Assembly: GCA_963735055.1 (NCBI GenBank)
Contig: CAVTJN010000010.1
Location: forward strand, 111,846 to 175,845
DNA: 64,000 nucleotides
From: JBBITI01 sp963735055
Lineage (GTDB): Bacteria > Chloroflexota > Dehalococcoidia > Dehalococcoidales > UBA2162
Direction of reading: 5' to 3'
Both the position numbers and the translations under genes were made by a program. This document shows positions 24,721 through 35,200 of the stretch, one piece after another (position 1 is the first letter of the stretch; each line of letters opens with the position of its first letter). The notes below the pieces were generated by a model. That model did no database searches. It was given only the letters and a program-made list of their open reading frames with translations, and was not told where the DNA came from.

Positions 24721-26493
24721 TCAAGTTCTTCTGAATTCTTTCGCAAGATGCCCCAGACTCAGGTGGGTCATGGTTGGTCGGCCGTGGGGGCAGGTGTGGG
24801 GAGAGGCCGTCTGCTCCAGTTCCCTGAGGAGTTGTCGCATCTCATCGAGACTGAGGACCTGCCCGGCCCGAACGGCACTGTGGCAGGCGATGGACTGGGC
24901 AATTTTCTCCTGCCAGCCGGCGCCGTCGGCGGGCGTATCGAGCAGTTCACGCAGCGCCGCCACGCACCCTCTGCCATCAAGACCGGCGGGCGCCGCCCGG
25001 ACAAGGTAGCTGGCGGCGCCGAACGGTTCGAGCGAGAAGCCAAATTCGGCCAGTCCTGAGATGAGCGACGGCGAGGCCGGATCGTGTTCATCAGGTCGGC
25101 TCATCGCCGCTGCCTGACGGGGGGTGACTTCAAAGGTGACCGGATCGAGCAGTCCTTGGACTTCGATGCCCCGGTTCGCCCGCTGCCGCTGCACTTTTTC
25201 GAACATGATCCGTTCGTGGGCGGCATGCTGATCGATCAGATAGAGGCCTTCCGGACCTTCGGCAACGATATAGCTGGCCGCGAGTTGCCCGAGTGGCCGC
25301 AGTGCGGGCAGCGACTCTTTCCAAGGGAGGGGGGCGGCAGGTGGGGATGGGGCCGAGGATTCACCGCGGGCAGGGGCAAACGGAGTGATTGGTCCGAAGA
25401 CGGACGAACCCGGTGACGCCAAGGAATCGGGCCGCGCCGGGAGAGCGTAGACGGAGGCCGGTTGTTCGATGATGGGCACCGTTGCCAGTTCGGCGATGGT
25501 CCCCCGGACCGCCTTCTGTATGGCGCCGAAGACCTGATGTTCATTCTGGAATTTGACTTCGCTTTTCGCCGGATGGATATTGACGTCGACTTCACGAGCG
25601 GGCAATTCAATATTGATCACGGCCACCGGGTGGCGGCCCACCGTCAACAGGCCATGATAGGCATCCTCCACCGCCTTGGCAAGTAAGCGGCCGCTCACCC
25701 AGCGCCGGTTGACAAAGAGGCTCAGGTAGTCGCGGCTTGCCCGGGTTACTTGCGGCGCGCCGACCATTCCACTGACCGTGATCCCCCCCTGGGCAGCGCC
25801 GTCGCTCCAGTTCCCGACGCGCTTGATTTCGAGCATGGAGCGGGCGGTACTGAGGCCATAGATGGCCAGGATGCTGTCGATGGGGCGGCCGGTCCCGGGG
25901 GTATTCAGAATATCCCGGTCATCGACGGTCAGGCTGAACCTGACCTCGGGGTAGGCGAGGGCATACTGGCTGACGATGTTGGCGATATGCCCATTTTCAG
26001 TGGTGGTTGATCTGAGGAACTTGAGCCGGGCGGGTACGTTCCGGAAAAGGTTGCGCACGGTCACGGTCGTACCGGGGGGCCGGCCCCGCCCCCCCTGCCC
26101 GGTGAGTATGCCATCATTTATTCTGACGTAGCTGCCGGTGTTCCCGCCCGGAGGGCACGACACCAGTTCCACCTCTGATACGGCGGCGATACTCGGTAGC
26201 GCCTCGCCCCGGAAGCCCAGGGTGGAGATAGTCTCGAGGTCGGCGGCACTGGCAACTTTGCTCGTGGCATGACGCTGGAACGCCAGAGCTATTTCCTCGG
26301 GAGGAATACCGCCGCCGTTGTCGGCGACCTGTATCAGTCCCACACCGCCGCCATGGGTCTCCACCGCGATCTGGGTTGCCCCGGCGTCCAGTGAGTTTTC
26401 GACCAGCTCTTTGACCACCGCGGCCGGCCGCTCGACGACCTCGCCGGCGGCGATCCGGGCAACTACTTCCGAGTCCAGTATCCTTATGGTCAT
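24721..26493 (-). CDS. mutL: DNA mismatch repair protein MutL
   Basis: The protein has 590 residues. The N-terminal GHKL ATPase has E-L-V-E-N-S-L-D-A-G, DNGGGI and GFRGEALPSI. The C-terminal domain contains the endonuclease motif D-Q-H-A-x2-E-x4-E (DQHAAHERIMFE) together with ACHSAVRAG and CPHGRP, so this is a nicking MutL. The start at 26493 is supported by a promoter whose -10 ends nine bases upstream; an earlier in-frame ATG lies inside that promoter. No mutS is in the window. It is the last gene of the sigma-to-mutL minus-strand run. Confidence 0.95.
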   Translation of the reverse strand: MTIRILDSEVVARIAAGEVVERPAAVVKELVENSLDAGATQIAVETHGGGVGLIQVADNGGGIPPEEIALAFQRHATSKVASAADLETISTLGFRGEALPSIAAVSEVELVSCPPGGNTGSYVRINDGILTGQGGRGRPPGTTVTVRNLFRNVPARLKFLRSTTTENGHIANIVSQYALAYPEVRFSLTVDDRDILNTPGTGRPIDSILAIYGLSTARSMLEIKRVGNWSDGAAQGGITVSGMVGAPQVTRASRDYLSLFVNRRWVSGRLLAKAVEDAYHGLLTVGRHPVAVINIELPAREVDVNIHPAKSEVKFQNEHQVFGAIQKAVRGTIAELATVPIIEQPASVYALPARPDSLASPGSSVFGPITPFAPARGESSAPSPPAAPLPWKESLPALRPLGQLAASYIVAEGPEGLYLIDQHAAHERIMFEKVQRQRANRGIEVQGLLDPVTFEVTPRQAAAMSRPDEHDPASPSLISGLAEFGFSLEPFGAASYLVRAAPAGLDGRGCVAALRELLDTPADGAGWQEKIAQSIACHSAVRAGQVLSLDEMRQLLRELEQTASPHTCPHGRPTMTHLSLGHLAKEFRRT

Positions 26494-26502
26494 GACTCTC
26501 GA

Positions 26503-26531
26503 ATGGTACACGTTTCCGTGTAGAATGTCAA
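26503..26531 (-). promoter_or_regulatory. mutL promoter, near-leaderless
   Basis: TTGACA (26531-26526), a 17-base spacer and TACCAT (26508-26503) precede the mutL ATG by nine bases. The expected transcript would have a leader of about three bases. Confidence 0.6.
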
Positions 26532-26583
26532 TGCCTTGTAATGGTGGGTATCCTTGCCGGGGAGCGACGCCCGATCGCCGGCA

Positions 26584-28782
26584 TCAGGCGACCTTCTCAA
26601 GCCGGGCGAAGCTGAGGAGGAGCTTCTTCACGCCGCCGTTGAAGGCAACGGTGATTTCCTGATCGCCATTCAGCGGCCGCGCGCTGACGACCACGCCGCT
26701 GCCGAACTGGGCGTGGCGAACGTGTTCGCCCGCTTTAAAGCCGGCGCCCGGTGCTTCGGGGGAGGGCCCGGGGGTGGGCTTGTTCCAGGAGTAGACTGCC
26801 TCGGTGATGCGCACTTCGGGCGAAGAGCCACCCTGCCACCAGGTATTGGTGGCCACCAGGTAGGATGGGATCTCGTTAAGAAAGCGCGATGGCGATGTCA
26901 CGTTACTCCGCCCCATCAAGTTGCGGCGGAAAGACCGCACCAGATAGATGCGTTTCTTGGCCCGCGTAATGCCCACGTAGGCAAGCCGTCGCTCCTCTTC
27001 CATCTGGGTGGGGTCATCCAACGATCGGAAATGGGGGAGCAGGCCTTCTTCCATGCCGACGATGAAAACGATCGGGAATTCCAGTCCCTTGGCCTGATGC
27101 AGCGTAATCAGGGTGACTGCGGGCACGGTCTCGTCGAGTCCGTCGACGTCTGACACCAAAGCCACCCCTTCCAGGAAGGCGGACAGGCCGTCGGGAGGGG
27201 GAATATCGCGGTACTCTTCCGCCACCGTGCGTAGTTCCATGACCGTCTCCCATCGTTCTTCGCCCTGAGGTTCGGCCAGGAGGTACTGTTTGTAGCCAGT
27301 GCGGGCAAAAACGAGGTCGAGAAGTTCCAACAGGTTGCCCTGCGCATTCTGTGCAATCAACTCTTCAATCATGTTTACGAAAGCGATCAGAGTCCGGGTG
27401 ATGTTCGGGCTGAACGGTGGTCGCGATGTGTCGTCTTGCCCGGCCGGGTCGGCCGCCAGCCGCAGCGTGTCGAATATCGAGAGTCCGGTCGATTTGGCCC
27501 ACGCCACAAGCTTCGTCTGGGTTTGATCGCCGATGCCCCGTTGCGGTGCGTTGATTATCCGGAGCAGGCTGACGTTGTCATTCGGGTTCTGGATGAGCCG
27601 GAGATAGGCCACGATATCTTTTACCTCGCGCCGCTCGTAGAACCGGGTCCCGGCCACGAGCTTGTAGGGCATCCCGTAGCGCACGAATGCTTCTTCGAGC
27701 GCCCTCGATTGAGCGTTGGTGCGGTACATGATGGCACAGTCGGACAGTGTGGCGTCCCCCCGCTCGACCAGCCGGTCGATTTCGCTGACTACGAATTGGG
27801 CCTCCTCCTGTTCGGTGTAGGTCTCGATGACGCTGACCGGCTCGCCCGGCTCATTCTCCGTCCACAGCTTGTTTGGTTTGCGCTGCCGGTTGGCGGATAT
27901 TACGCTCGAGGCCGTCTCCAGTATCTTCTGCGTCGATCGGTAGTTTTGCTCCAGTAGTATCACCCGGGCTTCGGGATAGTCGCGTTCGAAGCTCAGGATG
28001 TTACGCACGTCGGCCGAACGCCACGAGTAGATCGACTGGTCGGGATCGCCGACGACGCAGACATTGCGGTAATGTCCGCCCAGTTGCTTGATCAGCTCGT
28101 ACTGAACCGTATTCGTGTCCTGGAACTCATCGACCAGGAGGTGCAGGTAGCGCGACTGGTAGCTGCCGATGACATCGGGGTGTGCCCGGAAGAGATGTAC
28201 CGTCTTCATGAGCAGGTCATCGAAATCGACGGCACTGCTTTCGTCGAGCAGCGTCTGATACTGCTCGTAGACCCGTCCGACCACCTCATCGAAGTAGCTG
28301 CGGCTCCGGGTCATATACTCGGCGGGCGTCCAAGTCTGGCTCTTGGCGGCTGATATCGCTGCGACAATCGACCCGGGGGCGTATTGTTTGGGATCGAGAT
28401 TCAGTCCCTGCATCGTCCGTTTGATCAGACTGAGTTGGTCCTGATCGTCGTAGATAACAAAGTGGGGCTCGACGCCGATGGCCTGGCCGTCCTTGCGCAG
28501 TATGCGGGCGCAGATCGCATGGAACGTGCCTACGGTGAGTTCGGGCAGAGCGGCCGACACCAGATGGGAGAGCCGCTCTTTCAACTCGCGCGCGGCTTTG
28601 TTGGTAAAAGTGACCGCCATAATACGGTGGGGGCTAACGCCGCGCACTCTGATCAGATAGGCGATGCGGTGGGTAATGACCCTGGTCTTGCCGCTACCTG
28701 GTCCGGCCAGAATCAGCAGGGGCCCATCCGGAGCTTCCACCGCTTGTTTCTGAGCGGGATTCAGGTCTGCCAGTATGTCCAC
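26584..28782 (-). CDS. pcrA: ATP-dependent DNA helicase PcrA/UvrD
   Basis: The 732-residue superfamily 1 helicase has Walker A G-P-G-S-G-K-T, motif Ia TFTNKAA, motif II D-E-F-Q-D-T-N and motif VI YVGITRAKKRIYL. The C-terminal segment EHVRHAQFGSGVV...GVKKLLLSFARLEKV is typical of the RNA-polymerase-binding tail. GTG 28782 is taken as start because a perfect TATAAT lies exactly six bases before it and the N-terminus then aligns with other PcrA proteins. It acts in nucleotide excision repair and in clearing replication conflicts. Confidence 0.94.
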   Translation of the reverse strand: MDILADLNPAQKQAVEAPDGPLLILAGPGSGKTRVITHRIAYLIRVRGVSPHRIMAVTFTNKAARELKERLSHLVSAALPELTVGTFHAICARILRKDGQAIGVEPHFVIYDDQDQLSLIKRTMQGLNLDPKQYAPGSIVAAISAAKSQTWTPAEYMTRSRSYFDEVVGRVYEQYQTLLDESSAVDFDDLLMKTVHLFRAHPDVIGSYQSRYLHLLVDEFQDTNTVQYELIKQLGGHYRNVCVVGDPDQSIYSWRSADVRNILSFERDYPEARVILLEQNYRSTQKILETASSVISANRQRKPNKLWTENEPGEPVSVIETYTEQEEAQFVVSEIDRLVERGDATLSDCAIMYRTNAQSRALEEAFVRYGMPYKLVAGTRFYERREVKDIVAYLRLIQNPNDNVSLLRIINAPQRGIGDQTQTKLVAWAKSTGLSIFDTLRLAADPAGQDDTSRPPFSPNITRTLIAFVNMIEELIAQNAQGNLLELLDLVFARTGYKQYLLAEPQGEERWETVMELRTVAEEYRDIPPPDGLSAFLEGVALVSDVDGLDETVPAVTLITLHQAKGLEFPIVFIVGMEEGLLPHFRSLDDPTQMEEERRLAYVGITRAKKRIYLVRSFRRNLMGRSNVTSPSRFLNEIPSYLVATNTWWQGGSSPEVRITEAVYSWNKPTPGPSPEAPGAGFKAGEHVRHAQFGSGVVVSARPLNGDQEITVAFNGGVKKLLLSFARLEKVA

Positions 28783-28794
28783 TAACCCATTATA
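28783..28794 (-). promoter_or_regulatory. pcrA -10 box, leaderless architecture
   Basis: TATAAT (28794-28789) is followed by six bases and then the GTG start codon, placing the transcription start at the codon itself. No ribosome site exists. The -35 region is weak. Confidence 0.6.
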
Positions 28795-28830
28795 ACATCG
28801 GGCTGTCGCGGGCACTACCCCGGGGCCGAC

Positions 28831-29748
28831 CTATCTTCCCTGCCCGAAGATATACAAGGGCTGTTTATCGGTGATCAGGCGCGTCTGGTCTTCGAGGTGG
28901 CGGCGGAGGTGTTTGGCGGGGGAGAACATGCCCCGGTGGGCAAGGCCGTCGTAGAGTCTTAGCTTTAGGCTGCGGGCAGCGATTCGCCGATCGATCTCAT
29001 CGGGGGCGGGTGGGGTGATGCCGGTCGAGGCCAGGCAGAACCCCCAGGGTCCGCCGAAAGATGGAATGTCGGCCTGGTACGGCAGCACCACCGGGAAGAC
29101 GCTGCGGAGCGTCTGATAGACAGCCGAGAAGTTCAACAGATCGACCGTGCCGGCGTATCCTGCCTGGACAGCCATGAGCCCGTCCGGGGCGAGCCGCCGG
29201 CCGACCATCCGGTAGAACTCCTGAGTGTACAGCAGATAGGCGGGCCCGGCCTCTACGGGCTCAGTCAGGTCAATCAGTATGGCATCGAACTGCTCTTTGG
29301 ACGCAGCCAGGTATTCCCGCGCATCAACATGGTGCAACTCGGTGCGTGGATCGTCGAACGCCCCCTTGCTGTATTCAGGGAGGTACTTCCGCGACACCGA
29401 AATCACATCTTCGTCGATGTCGATCATCACGGCCCGCTTGATGGTCGGGTGGGACAGCACCTCCCGGAGCGTCGCTCCTTCTCCCCCGCCGGCGATGAAC
29501 ACGGTCTCCGGGTTTGGGTGGGCAATGAGTGCCGGGTGGACCAGGCCCTCGTGATAGACGAACTCATCGAACTCGCTGGACTGTATCTTGCCGTCCAGGA
29601 GGAGGCATTTGCCGAAACTCCCGCTGCGCATGATTTCTATCTTCTGGAACTTCGTCTGTCCGGTGTAGATCATCTCTTCGACGCTGTGCAACTGCATCAG
29701 ATCCCGGCTTATCCTGTCGAAAAACCACTTGTCCGGTTCGTGAGTCAT
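28831..29748 (-). CDS. speE: Spermidine synthase
   Basis: The 305-residue aminopropyltransferase has the nucleotide motif G-G-G-E-G-A-T-L-R-E, the acidic E/D pair in IDIDEDV, and the catalytic region LIDLTEPVEAGPAYLLYT. It transfers the aminopropyl group of decarboxylated SAM to putrescine. speD lies immediately upstream on the same strand, so both steps are encoded together. GGGG lies shortly before the ATG. Confidence 0.93.
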   Translation of the reverse strand: MTHEPDKWFFDRISRDLMQLHSVEEMIYTGQTKFQKIEIMRSGSFGKCLLLDGKIQSSEFDEFVYHEGLVHPALIAHPNPETVFIAGGGEGATLREVLSHPTIKRAVMIDIDEDVISVSRKYLPEYSKGAFDDPRTELHHVDAREYLAASKEQFDAILIDLTEPVEAGPAYLLYTQEFYRMVGRRLAPDGLMAVQAGYAGTVDLLNFSAVYQTLRSVFPVVLPYQADIPSFGGPWGFCLASTGITPPAPDEIDRRIAARSLKLRLYDGLAHRGMFSPAKHLRRHLEDQTRLITDKQPLYIFGQGR

Positions 29749-29828
29749 GAGTATCCCCTTTGGAGTGAAATACGAAAGGCCAGACTAGCCCTGTGCCGTG
29801 GTTCCCTTGAGTGGCCTTCGGCCGGCGG

Positions 29829-30215
29829 CTACAAAATACCCCGCTGCATTTCAATGATGACCTGGTTCTTTGACCCCAGCTTCTTGATGAGGACCTGCGC
29901 CGCGATCTCGGGTTTGACCCGGGTGCCGCAGGTGAACACATCTACCGCGGCGTAGCCGTGTTCCGGCCAGGTGTGGATGAACAGATGGGACTCAGCGATG
30001 ACGACCACACCACTGACTCCCTGGGGGCTGAAATGGTGAAACGAATCGCCCAGGACTTCAGCGCCGCACTCTACCGCTGCCTCTTTCAGCAGCGTCTTGA
30101 GGGCCTCCAGATCGTCCAACAGGCCGCGGTCGCAGTCCTTCAGTTCCAGCAGCAGGTGCCGGCCTAGTGCATTCAAGATATGTGGCCCCTTCGGAAGACT
30201 GGCGTTGTCCGTCAC
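29829..30215 (-). CDS. speD: S-adenosylmethionine decarboxylase proenzyme
   Basis: The 128-residue bacterial-type SpeD carries the self-cleavage site E-S in A-E-S-H-L-F-I-H-T-W-P-E, where the serine becomes the pyruvoyl group. The C-D-V-type turn FTCGTRVKPE is also present. It makes decarboxylated SAM for speE, which begins about 80 bases downstream. The start is GTG 30215 without a clear ribosome site, but a good promoter lies just upstream. Confidence 0.92.
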   Translation of the reverse strand: MTDNASLPKGPHILNALGRHLLLELKDCDRGLLDDLEALKTLLKEAAVECGAEVLGDSFHHFSPQGVSGVVVIAESHLFIHTWPEHGYAAVDVFTCGTRVKPEIAAQVLIKKLGSKNQVIIEMQRGIL

Positions 30216-30242
30216 GCGGGATAACGCCGGAAGACAAAGGCG

Positions 30243-30272
30243 ATTCTACAATAGATGCTGATCCTTTGGCAA
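30243..30272 (-). promoter_or_regulatory. speD-speE promoter
   Basis: TTGCCA (30272-30267), an 18-base spacer and TAGAAT (30248-30243) match the sigma-70 consensus at ten of twelve positions and lie about 30 bases before the speD start. Confidence 0.6.
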
Positions 30273-30346
30273 CAAATTCGCGCCGATGAATGTCCGGGGT
30301 TCGAGACTATCACCGGGGGTGGGGGTGCTTATCGGTCAGATAGCCA

Positions 30347-31033
30347 TCATTGGCGGCCCCGGGTCTTGCCCTGGTGGTCGGCTAGGATTCTGATCATGTC
30401 TTCATCCTCGACCGGATTGAAATGGCTGTAGAACTGGCCGACGGCGAAGAACGAAGGCGGAGATCTCAGGCACACCAGTTCGTCGACAAACTCGGAAAGC
30501 TTGAGAAGAGTGTCTTCGGGCCCCACGGGAAAAGCAGCCACTAATTTTTCGGGCTGCTCCAGCCGGACCGCCCAAAGGGCGGCCTGGGTGGTCGCCCCGG
30601 TGGCTACGCCATCGTCGGTTACTATCACGATCCGGCCCTTGAGCGGCACCTTGGGTCTGATCTTTCGGATCATCTCGGTGCGCCGGCGTATTTGCGCCAG
30701 CTGGCGGGCCTTCTCCGCCTCAATGTAGCTCTCATCTACCCCCATCGAAGCCACCACGCTCGGGTTCAGGAACAACCTGCCGCTTTCGGCGACCGATCCA
30801 AGGGCGAGTTCGGCGTGGCCCGGTGCGCCCAGTTTGTGGGCGAGGACGACGTCCAGGACACCGTCGAGGGCGTAAGCTAACTCCCGGGCGACTACCACGC
30901 CGCCGCGAGGAACGCCCAGGACAACTGGCAACCGACCCCGGTACTCGGCCAGTGCGGCGCCCAACAGGCGGCCAGCCGAGGAGCGGTCATCGAATGACTC
31001 GCTGCTGCGCGACAGGATACGGGTATTACTCAT
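30347..31033 (-). CDS. Phosphoribosyltransferase-family protein
   Basis: The 228-residue protein has the PRPP-binding motif V-T-D-D-G-V-A-T-G-A-T near residue 138 and the N-terminal LGVPRGGVVVA and HKLGAPGHAELALG segments. These are typical of the group found with dienelactone-hydrolase-like domains. The true substrate of this group is not established. ATG 31033 is chosen over an upstream in-frame start because AGGAAAG precedes it. It lies just downstream of the second sigma factor. Confidence 0.82.
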   Translation of the reverse strand: MSNTRILSRSSESFDDRSSAGRLLGAALAEYRGRLPVVLGVPRGGVVVARELAYALDGVLDVVLAHKLGAPGHAELALGSVAESGRLFLNPSVVASMGVDESYIEAEKARQLAQIRRRTEMIRKIRPKVPLKGRIVIVTDDGVATGATTQAALWAVRLEQPEKLVAAFPVGPEDTLLKLSEFVDELVCLRSPPSFFAVGQFYSHFNPVEDEDMIRILADHQGKTRGRQ

Positions 31034-31089
31034 TGAGTCGCTTTCCTGGCCCAGGGCGCAACATGGGTACAGCGCCCGCAATCGGATTC

Positions 31090-31947
31090 TTAGAGCCAGC
31101 CGACGGCTTCCGCCTGCTGGCGTAACTCTTCCAGCGCCGACCGCTCGATCTGCAATATGCGCGTCTTGCTGATGCCAAATGCCTTGCCGATCTCGTGCCT
31201 CGATCGGGGGCGGCCGTCGTGCAGACCGAACCGCAAGATGATGACCTCACGCTCGCGCCCGGAAAGGGAACGCACGGCATCGAGTATCTGCTGCTTGAGA
31301 ATGGCCCTGGCGGCTTTTTCCTCGGGAGAGGGTTCGGTCGTATCCGGCACCAGGTCCGCAAGTTCGGCGGCCTCCGGATCATCGCTGACCTTGGTTTCGA
31401 GGAGCAACGGTTCGCGGCCCTCGGCCTCGAGCAGTTCGTCGACCTTGTCGGCCGGGACGCAGCCCACCTGGGCGAGTTCCTCCCGGGATGGCGCCCGTCC
31501 GTGTTCCTGGACGAACCCCTGGCTTGCCCGGTGCAGCCGGGCCAGCCCCTGTAAGGTGCATACGGGTAGTCTCACGATCCGGCTTTGATCGTTGATGGCC
31601 CGTGTGATGCGTTGTCTGATCCACCAGGTTGCATAGGTGCTGAATTTGAAGCCCCGCTCAAAGTCGAACTTGTTGACGGCCCGCATCAGTCCCAGATTCC
31701 CCTCTTGAATGAGGTCGATCAGGGGCAGGCCGTGCCCCGCGTACTTGCGGGCGACGCTGACTACCAGGCGCAGATTGCAGAGCGTCATCTTGCGCTTCGC
31801 TGCTTCTGCCTGCTCGGGAGTCCCGTTCTTGATGTGGTTGCCCAGATATCGCTCTTCTTCGAACGTGAGAAGCGGTAGATTTCCGATCTCGTGTAAGTAG
31901 TCATCGGCGGAGTCTGTATATTCTCGGTCCAGAAGCTTCTGCGCCAT
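31090..31947 (-). CDS. Second RpoD-family (group 2) sigma factor
   Basis: The 285-residue sigma-70 begins directly with region 1.2 (DDYLHEIGNLPLL). It has region 2 (NLRLVVSVARKYAGHG, GFKFSTYATWWIRQ), region 3 and region 4.2 (GISKTRILQIERSALEEL). It lacks the long non-conserved insert of the 507-residue sigma factor at 9.6-11.1 kb. Region 2.4 and 4.2 residues differ modestly, so it probably reads a related promoter set under particular conditions. GGAGGGGG lies before the ATG. Confidence 0.9.
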   Translation of the reverse strand: MAQKLLDREYTDSADDYLHEIGNLPLLTFEEERYLGNHIKNGTPEQAEAAKRKMTLCNLRLVVSVARKYAGHGLPLIDLIQEGNLGLMRAVNKFDFERGFKFSTYATWWIRQRITRAINDQSRIVRLPVCTLQGLARLHRASQGFVQEHGRAPSREELAQVGCVPADKVDELLEAEGREPLLLETKVSDDPEAAELADLVPDTTEPSPEEKAARAILKQQILDAVRSLSGREREVIILRFGLHDGRPRSRHEIGKAFGISKTRILQIERSALEELRQQAEAVGWL

Positions 31948-32234
31948 CTGTCGCCCCCTCCGTATTGGCGGTGGTCCTTCCCTTCGACGCCTGGGGCCGT
32001 CGTGCCTTTGAGGGAAATGGTCAGAACCGTTGCCGTATTTCTTGCCGGTGCCGCTGCCTTCAGGCGGGCGGATGGAGACTCGGGGTCATCACCATGGATG
32101 AACTAGTTGGCCCATTCTACAAACTGGAGAATATAGAAGTCATAAAATGGCGGGCCAAATAGTTACAAAAACGTGACATTTGACGACGTGGGCCGGAAGT
32201 ATGCGGCCGAGACACCTGTTGTTTCGGTGACTGA
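31948..32234. other. Intergenic region, nothing recognised
   Basis: The 287 bases between the second sigma factor and the ABC exporter contain an AT-rich central part around 32100-32180 and no convincing gene, RNA or strong hairpin. Confidence 0.5.
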
Positions 32235-35200
32235 CTAGCCGGCCGTACCGGTTACCGGGGCCCGGGTCATCTCGTAGAGCCGGGAGTAGAGTCCGCCCCG
32301 GGACACCAGATCCTCGTGCCGGCCCTCTTCAACGATCTCGCCTCTTTCGAGGACGACAATCCGGCTGGCATTGCGGATGGTGGACAGGCGATGGGCGATG
32401 ACCACCGCGGTCCGCCCCTTGAGCAGCCGTTCCAGGGCTTCCTGCAGCACGTGCTCACTGAACGAGTCGACGTTGGCCGTAGCCTCATCCAGCAACAGAA
32501 TGGCGGGGTTGGCAAGCAGGGCGCGGGCAAAGCTGATGAGCTGTCGCTGTCCCATGCTCAGGTTCTGGCCGCGTTCCTGCAGGGCGTATTCATATCCGCC
32601 TTCCAGTCTCATTATGAAATCATGGGCGCCCACGGTTTGGGCGGCGTCGATAATCTGCCGATCGTCGGCGTCGAGATTGCCATAGGCGATGTTGTCCCGG
32701 ATCGTGCCCGAGAACAGGAATGGGTCCTGGAGGACGAGGCCAAGCGCCTGGCGATACGTGTTGAGATCCACGTCCCGGAGGTCGTGCCCGTCAATCAGCA
32801 CGCGTCCCTCGGTGGGGTCATAGAAGCGGGCAATCAGGTTGATGATGGTACTCTTGCCGGCGCCCGTGGGCCCGACCAAGGCCACCGTCTCGCCGGGGAT
32901 GATGTGGAGATTGATGTTCTCGAGCACGCTAACGCCGGGCAGATAACTGAAGTTCACTCTATCGAAGGTGAGCTCGCCTTTGATTCCGGGGGCCTTGATG
33001 GCGAGGGGATTCTCGGGTACCTCCATGTTGACGTCAAGGAGCTCGAAGACGCGGGCGCCCGACGCCATTGCCCGCTGCAGCTGGGCATATTCCATGGTAA
33101 GGGTCCGGATGGGGTCGAAAAACTGCTGCACGTACAGGGTGAAGGCGACCAGCGTGCCGACGAGCAGCGTATTCTGAAGGACGCTCATGCCGCCAAAGAA
33201 GATTATGAGGGCGGTGGCTACTGCCACGAGGAGTTCAACCAGCGGCATCATCGCCGCCGAGAGCCGCGCCGACCTCAGGTTGGCCTGGAAGTGGGCCATG
33301 TTGAGTTGTTCGAACCGACGGAAATTGACCTCTTCACGCGAAAGGCTCTGTATCACTCTCACTCCGGAGATGTTTTCCTGAAGGGCCCCGTTCACGGCAG
33401 ATATCGCCTTTCTGACTGCGATGAAGGAACGGCGGGCCCATGTCTGCCATATGGCGACGAAAAGGAGAAGAAGCGGGACAACCGACAGCGTGATCACGGC
33501 CAGGCGGAGTTGCATGGAGAACATGGCTGCGGCGATGGCGACCAGGCTGACGATCTCGCCGGTCACCCAGAAGGCTCCGGAGTCCAGAAAATCACCCATT
33601 TCTCCCACATCATTCTGAACGCGCGACATAACCCGGCCGGCCTCATTGCGGTCGAAGAAACTCACCGACAGCCGTTGCACATGGTCGAAGAGCTGACGGC
33701 GCAGGTTGAGCAGGATGCCCTGTCCCACCGCCGCCTCAGCCCGGATCTGGGTGTAGTAGGCAATCAGGTGGAGGAAGGCGTTCCCGACGAAAAGGAAGAC
33801 CATGGAGTTGAGTCCGGCGAGGTTGGCGGCAGCCGTGTAGTTGACGGCTTCGCGGACAAGCCAGGGGTTGGCCACGATGCTGAAAGTGTAGAGCAGTGTA
33901 GCCGCAATCGTCAGCGGCAGGGCAACTTTGAACGGGGCGAAGTACTTGACCATACGTGCGACTATCCGCGAGTCGTACGCCTTGCCGAAAACCTCGTCAT
34001 CGGATCTCGTCAGGCTTCCGGCCAGCTGTCCCGGGCGGGCAGCGAGTCCGGGGCCGCCGGGGAGACTGGACAATGGGGCGGCATCTTCGTCGGGGGTCTC
34101 TGCCGCGGCCGCCGGCTCACTCCAACCCTCCTGATACTGGAACTGGAGGCTGTAGAGCTGCTGATAGAAGCCGTCCCGGCCGAGCAGTTGCTCGTGGGTC
34201 CCTTGCTCAACGATCCGGCCGTCCTTGAGAACGAGGATGAGGTCGGCCATGTGTACCGAGCGGAGCCGCTGAGCGATGATGAAGGTGGTGCGGCCCTCCA
34301 GAAGATCGGCCAGCGACTGTTGAATGAAGTATTCGGTTTCGGTGTCGACACTCGAAGTGGTGTCGTCCATGATGATTATCCGGGGGTTCAGGAGTATCGT
34401 GCGGGCAATCGCCAGCCTCTGTTTCTGACCGCCCGACAGGGTGACGCCGCGTTCGCCCACCCGGGTATCATAGCCATCGGGTTGGCTGACTATAAAATCG
34501 TGGAGCCGGACGGTCCGGGCGGCGGCGATGACCTGCTCCAGGGTGGCGTCCGGTTTGCCGTAGCTGATGTTCTCGCGGATGGTTGCCGAAAACAGGAAAG
34601 TATCCTGATGCACGATTCCTACGTTGCGGCGGAGCGATGCCAGAGCATAGTCCCTGATGTCACGGCCATCGATCATGATGCGGCCGGCGGTGACGTCGTA
34701 AAAGCGGGGCAGGAGATTGGCGATGGTAGACTTGCCGCTTCCGGTCGCCCCCACCAGGGCCACGATCTGCCCCGGTTGCACTTCGAAGCTGATGTCCTTG
34801 AGGACGGCGCCATGCGATTCGTAGTTAAAGGAAACGCCTTCGAAGCTTACCCGTCCCTTCAGCTGTGCTGGATCGAAGGCGTCCGGTTTGTCCCGGACCG
34901 GCGACACCTCGTCCAGAATCTCAAAGACCCGCTGTCCCGAGGACATGGCCCGGGAGAACAGTGTCGTGAGCCATCCCAGCATCCGGATGGGCCCGCTGAG
35001 CATGACTGCGTACAGCAGGAACTGGGCCATTTCGCCCTGGGTAAGTGTCCCGGCAACCACAAGCCGACCGCCGAACCACAGGATGGCTGCCATGGCCAGC
35101 AACAGGGCAAAGCTCATCACCGGGCTGTTCGCGGCCAGTAGATTATTGGCTTCGATCTCCCGGTTGTACAGGAACTCAGCCTGCCTGGCGAACTTCTTGC

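Noticed and set aside
32316..35141. 941-codon open frame antisense to the ABC exporter
   Set aside because: It is the high-GC shadow of the exporter. The translation has no domain, no ribosome site and skewed composition.
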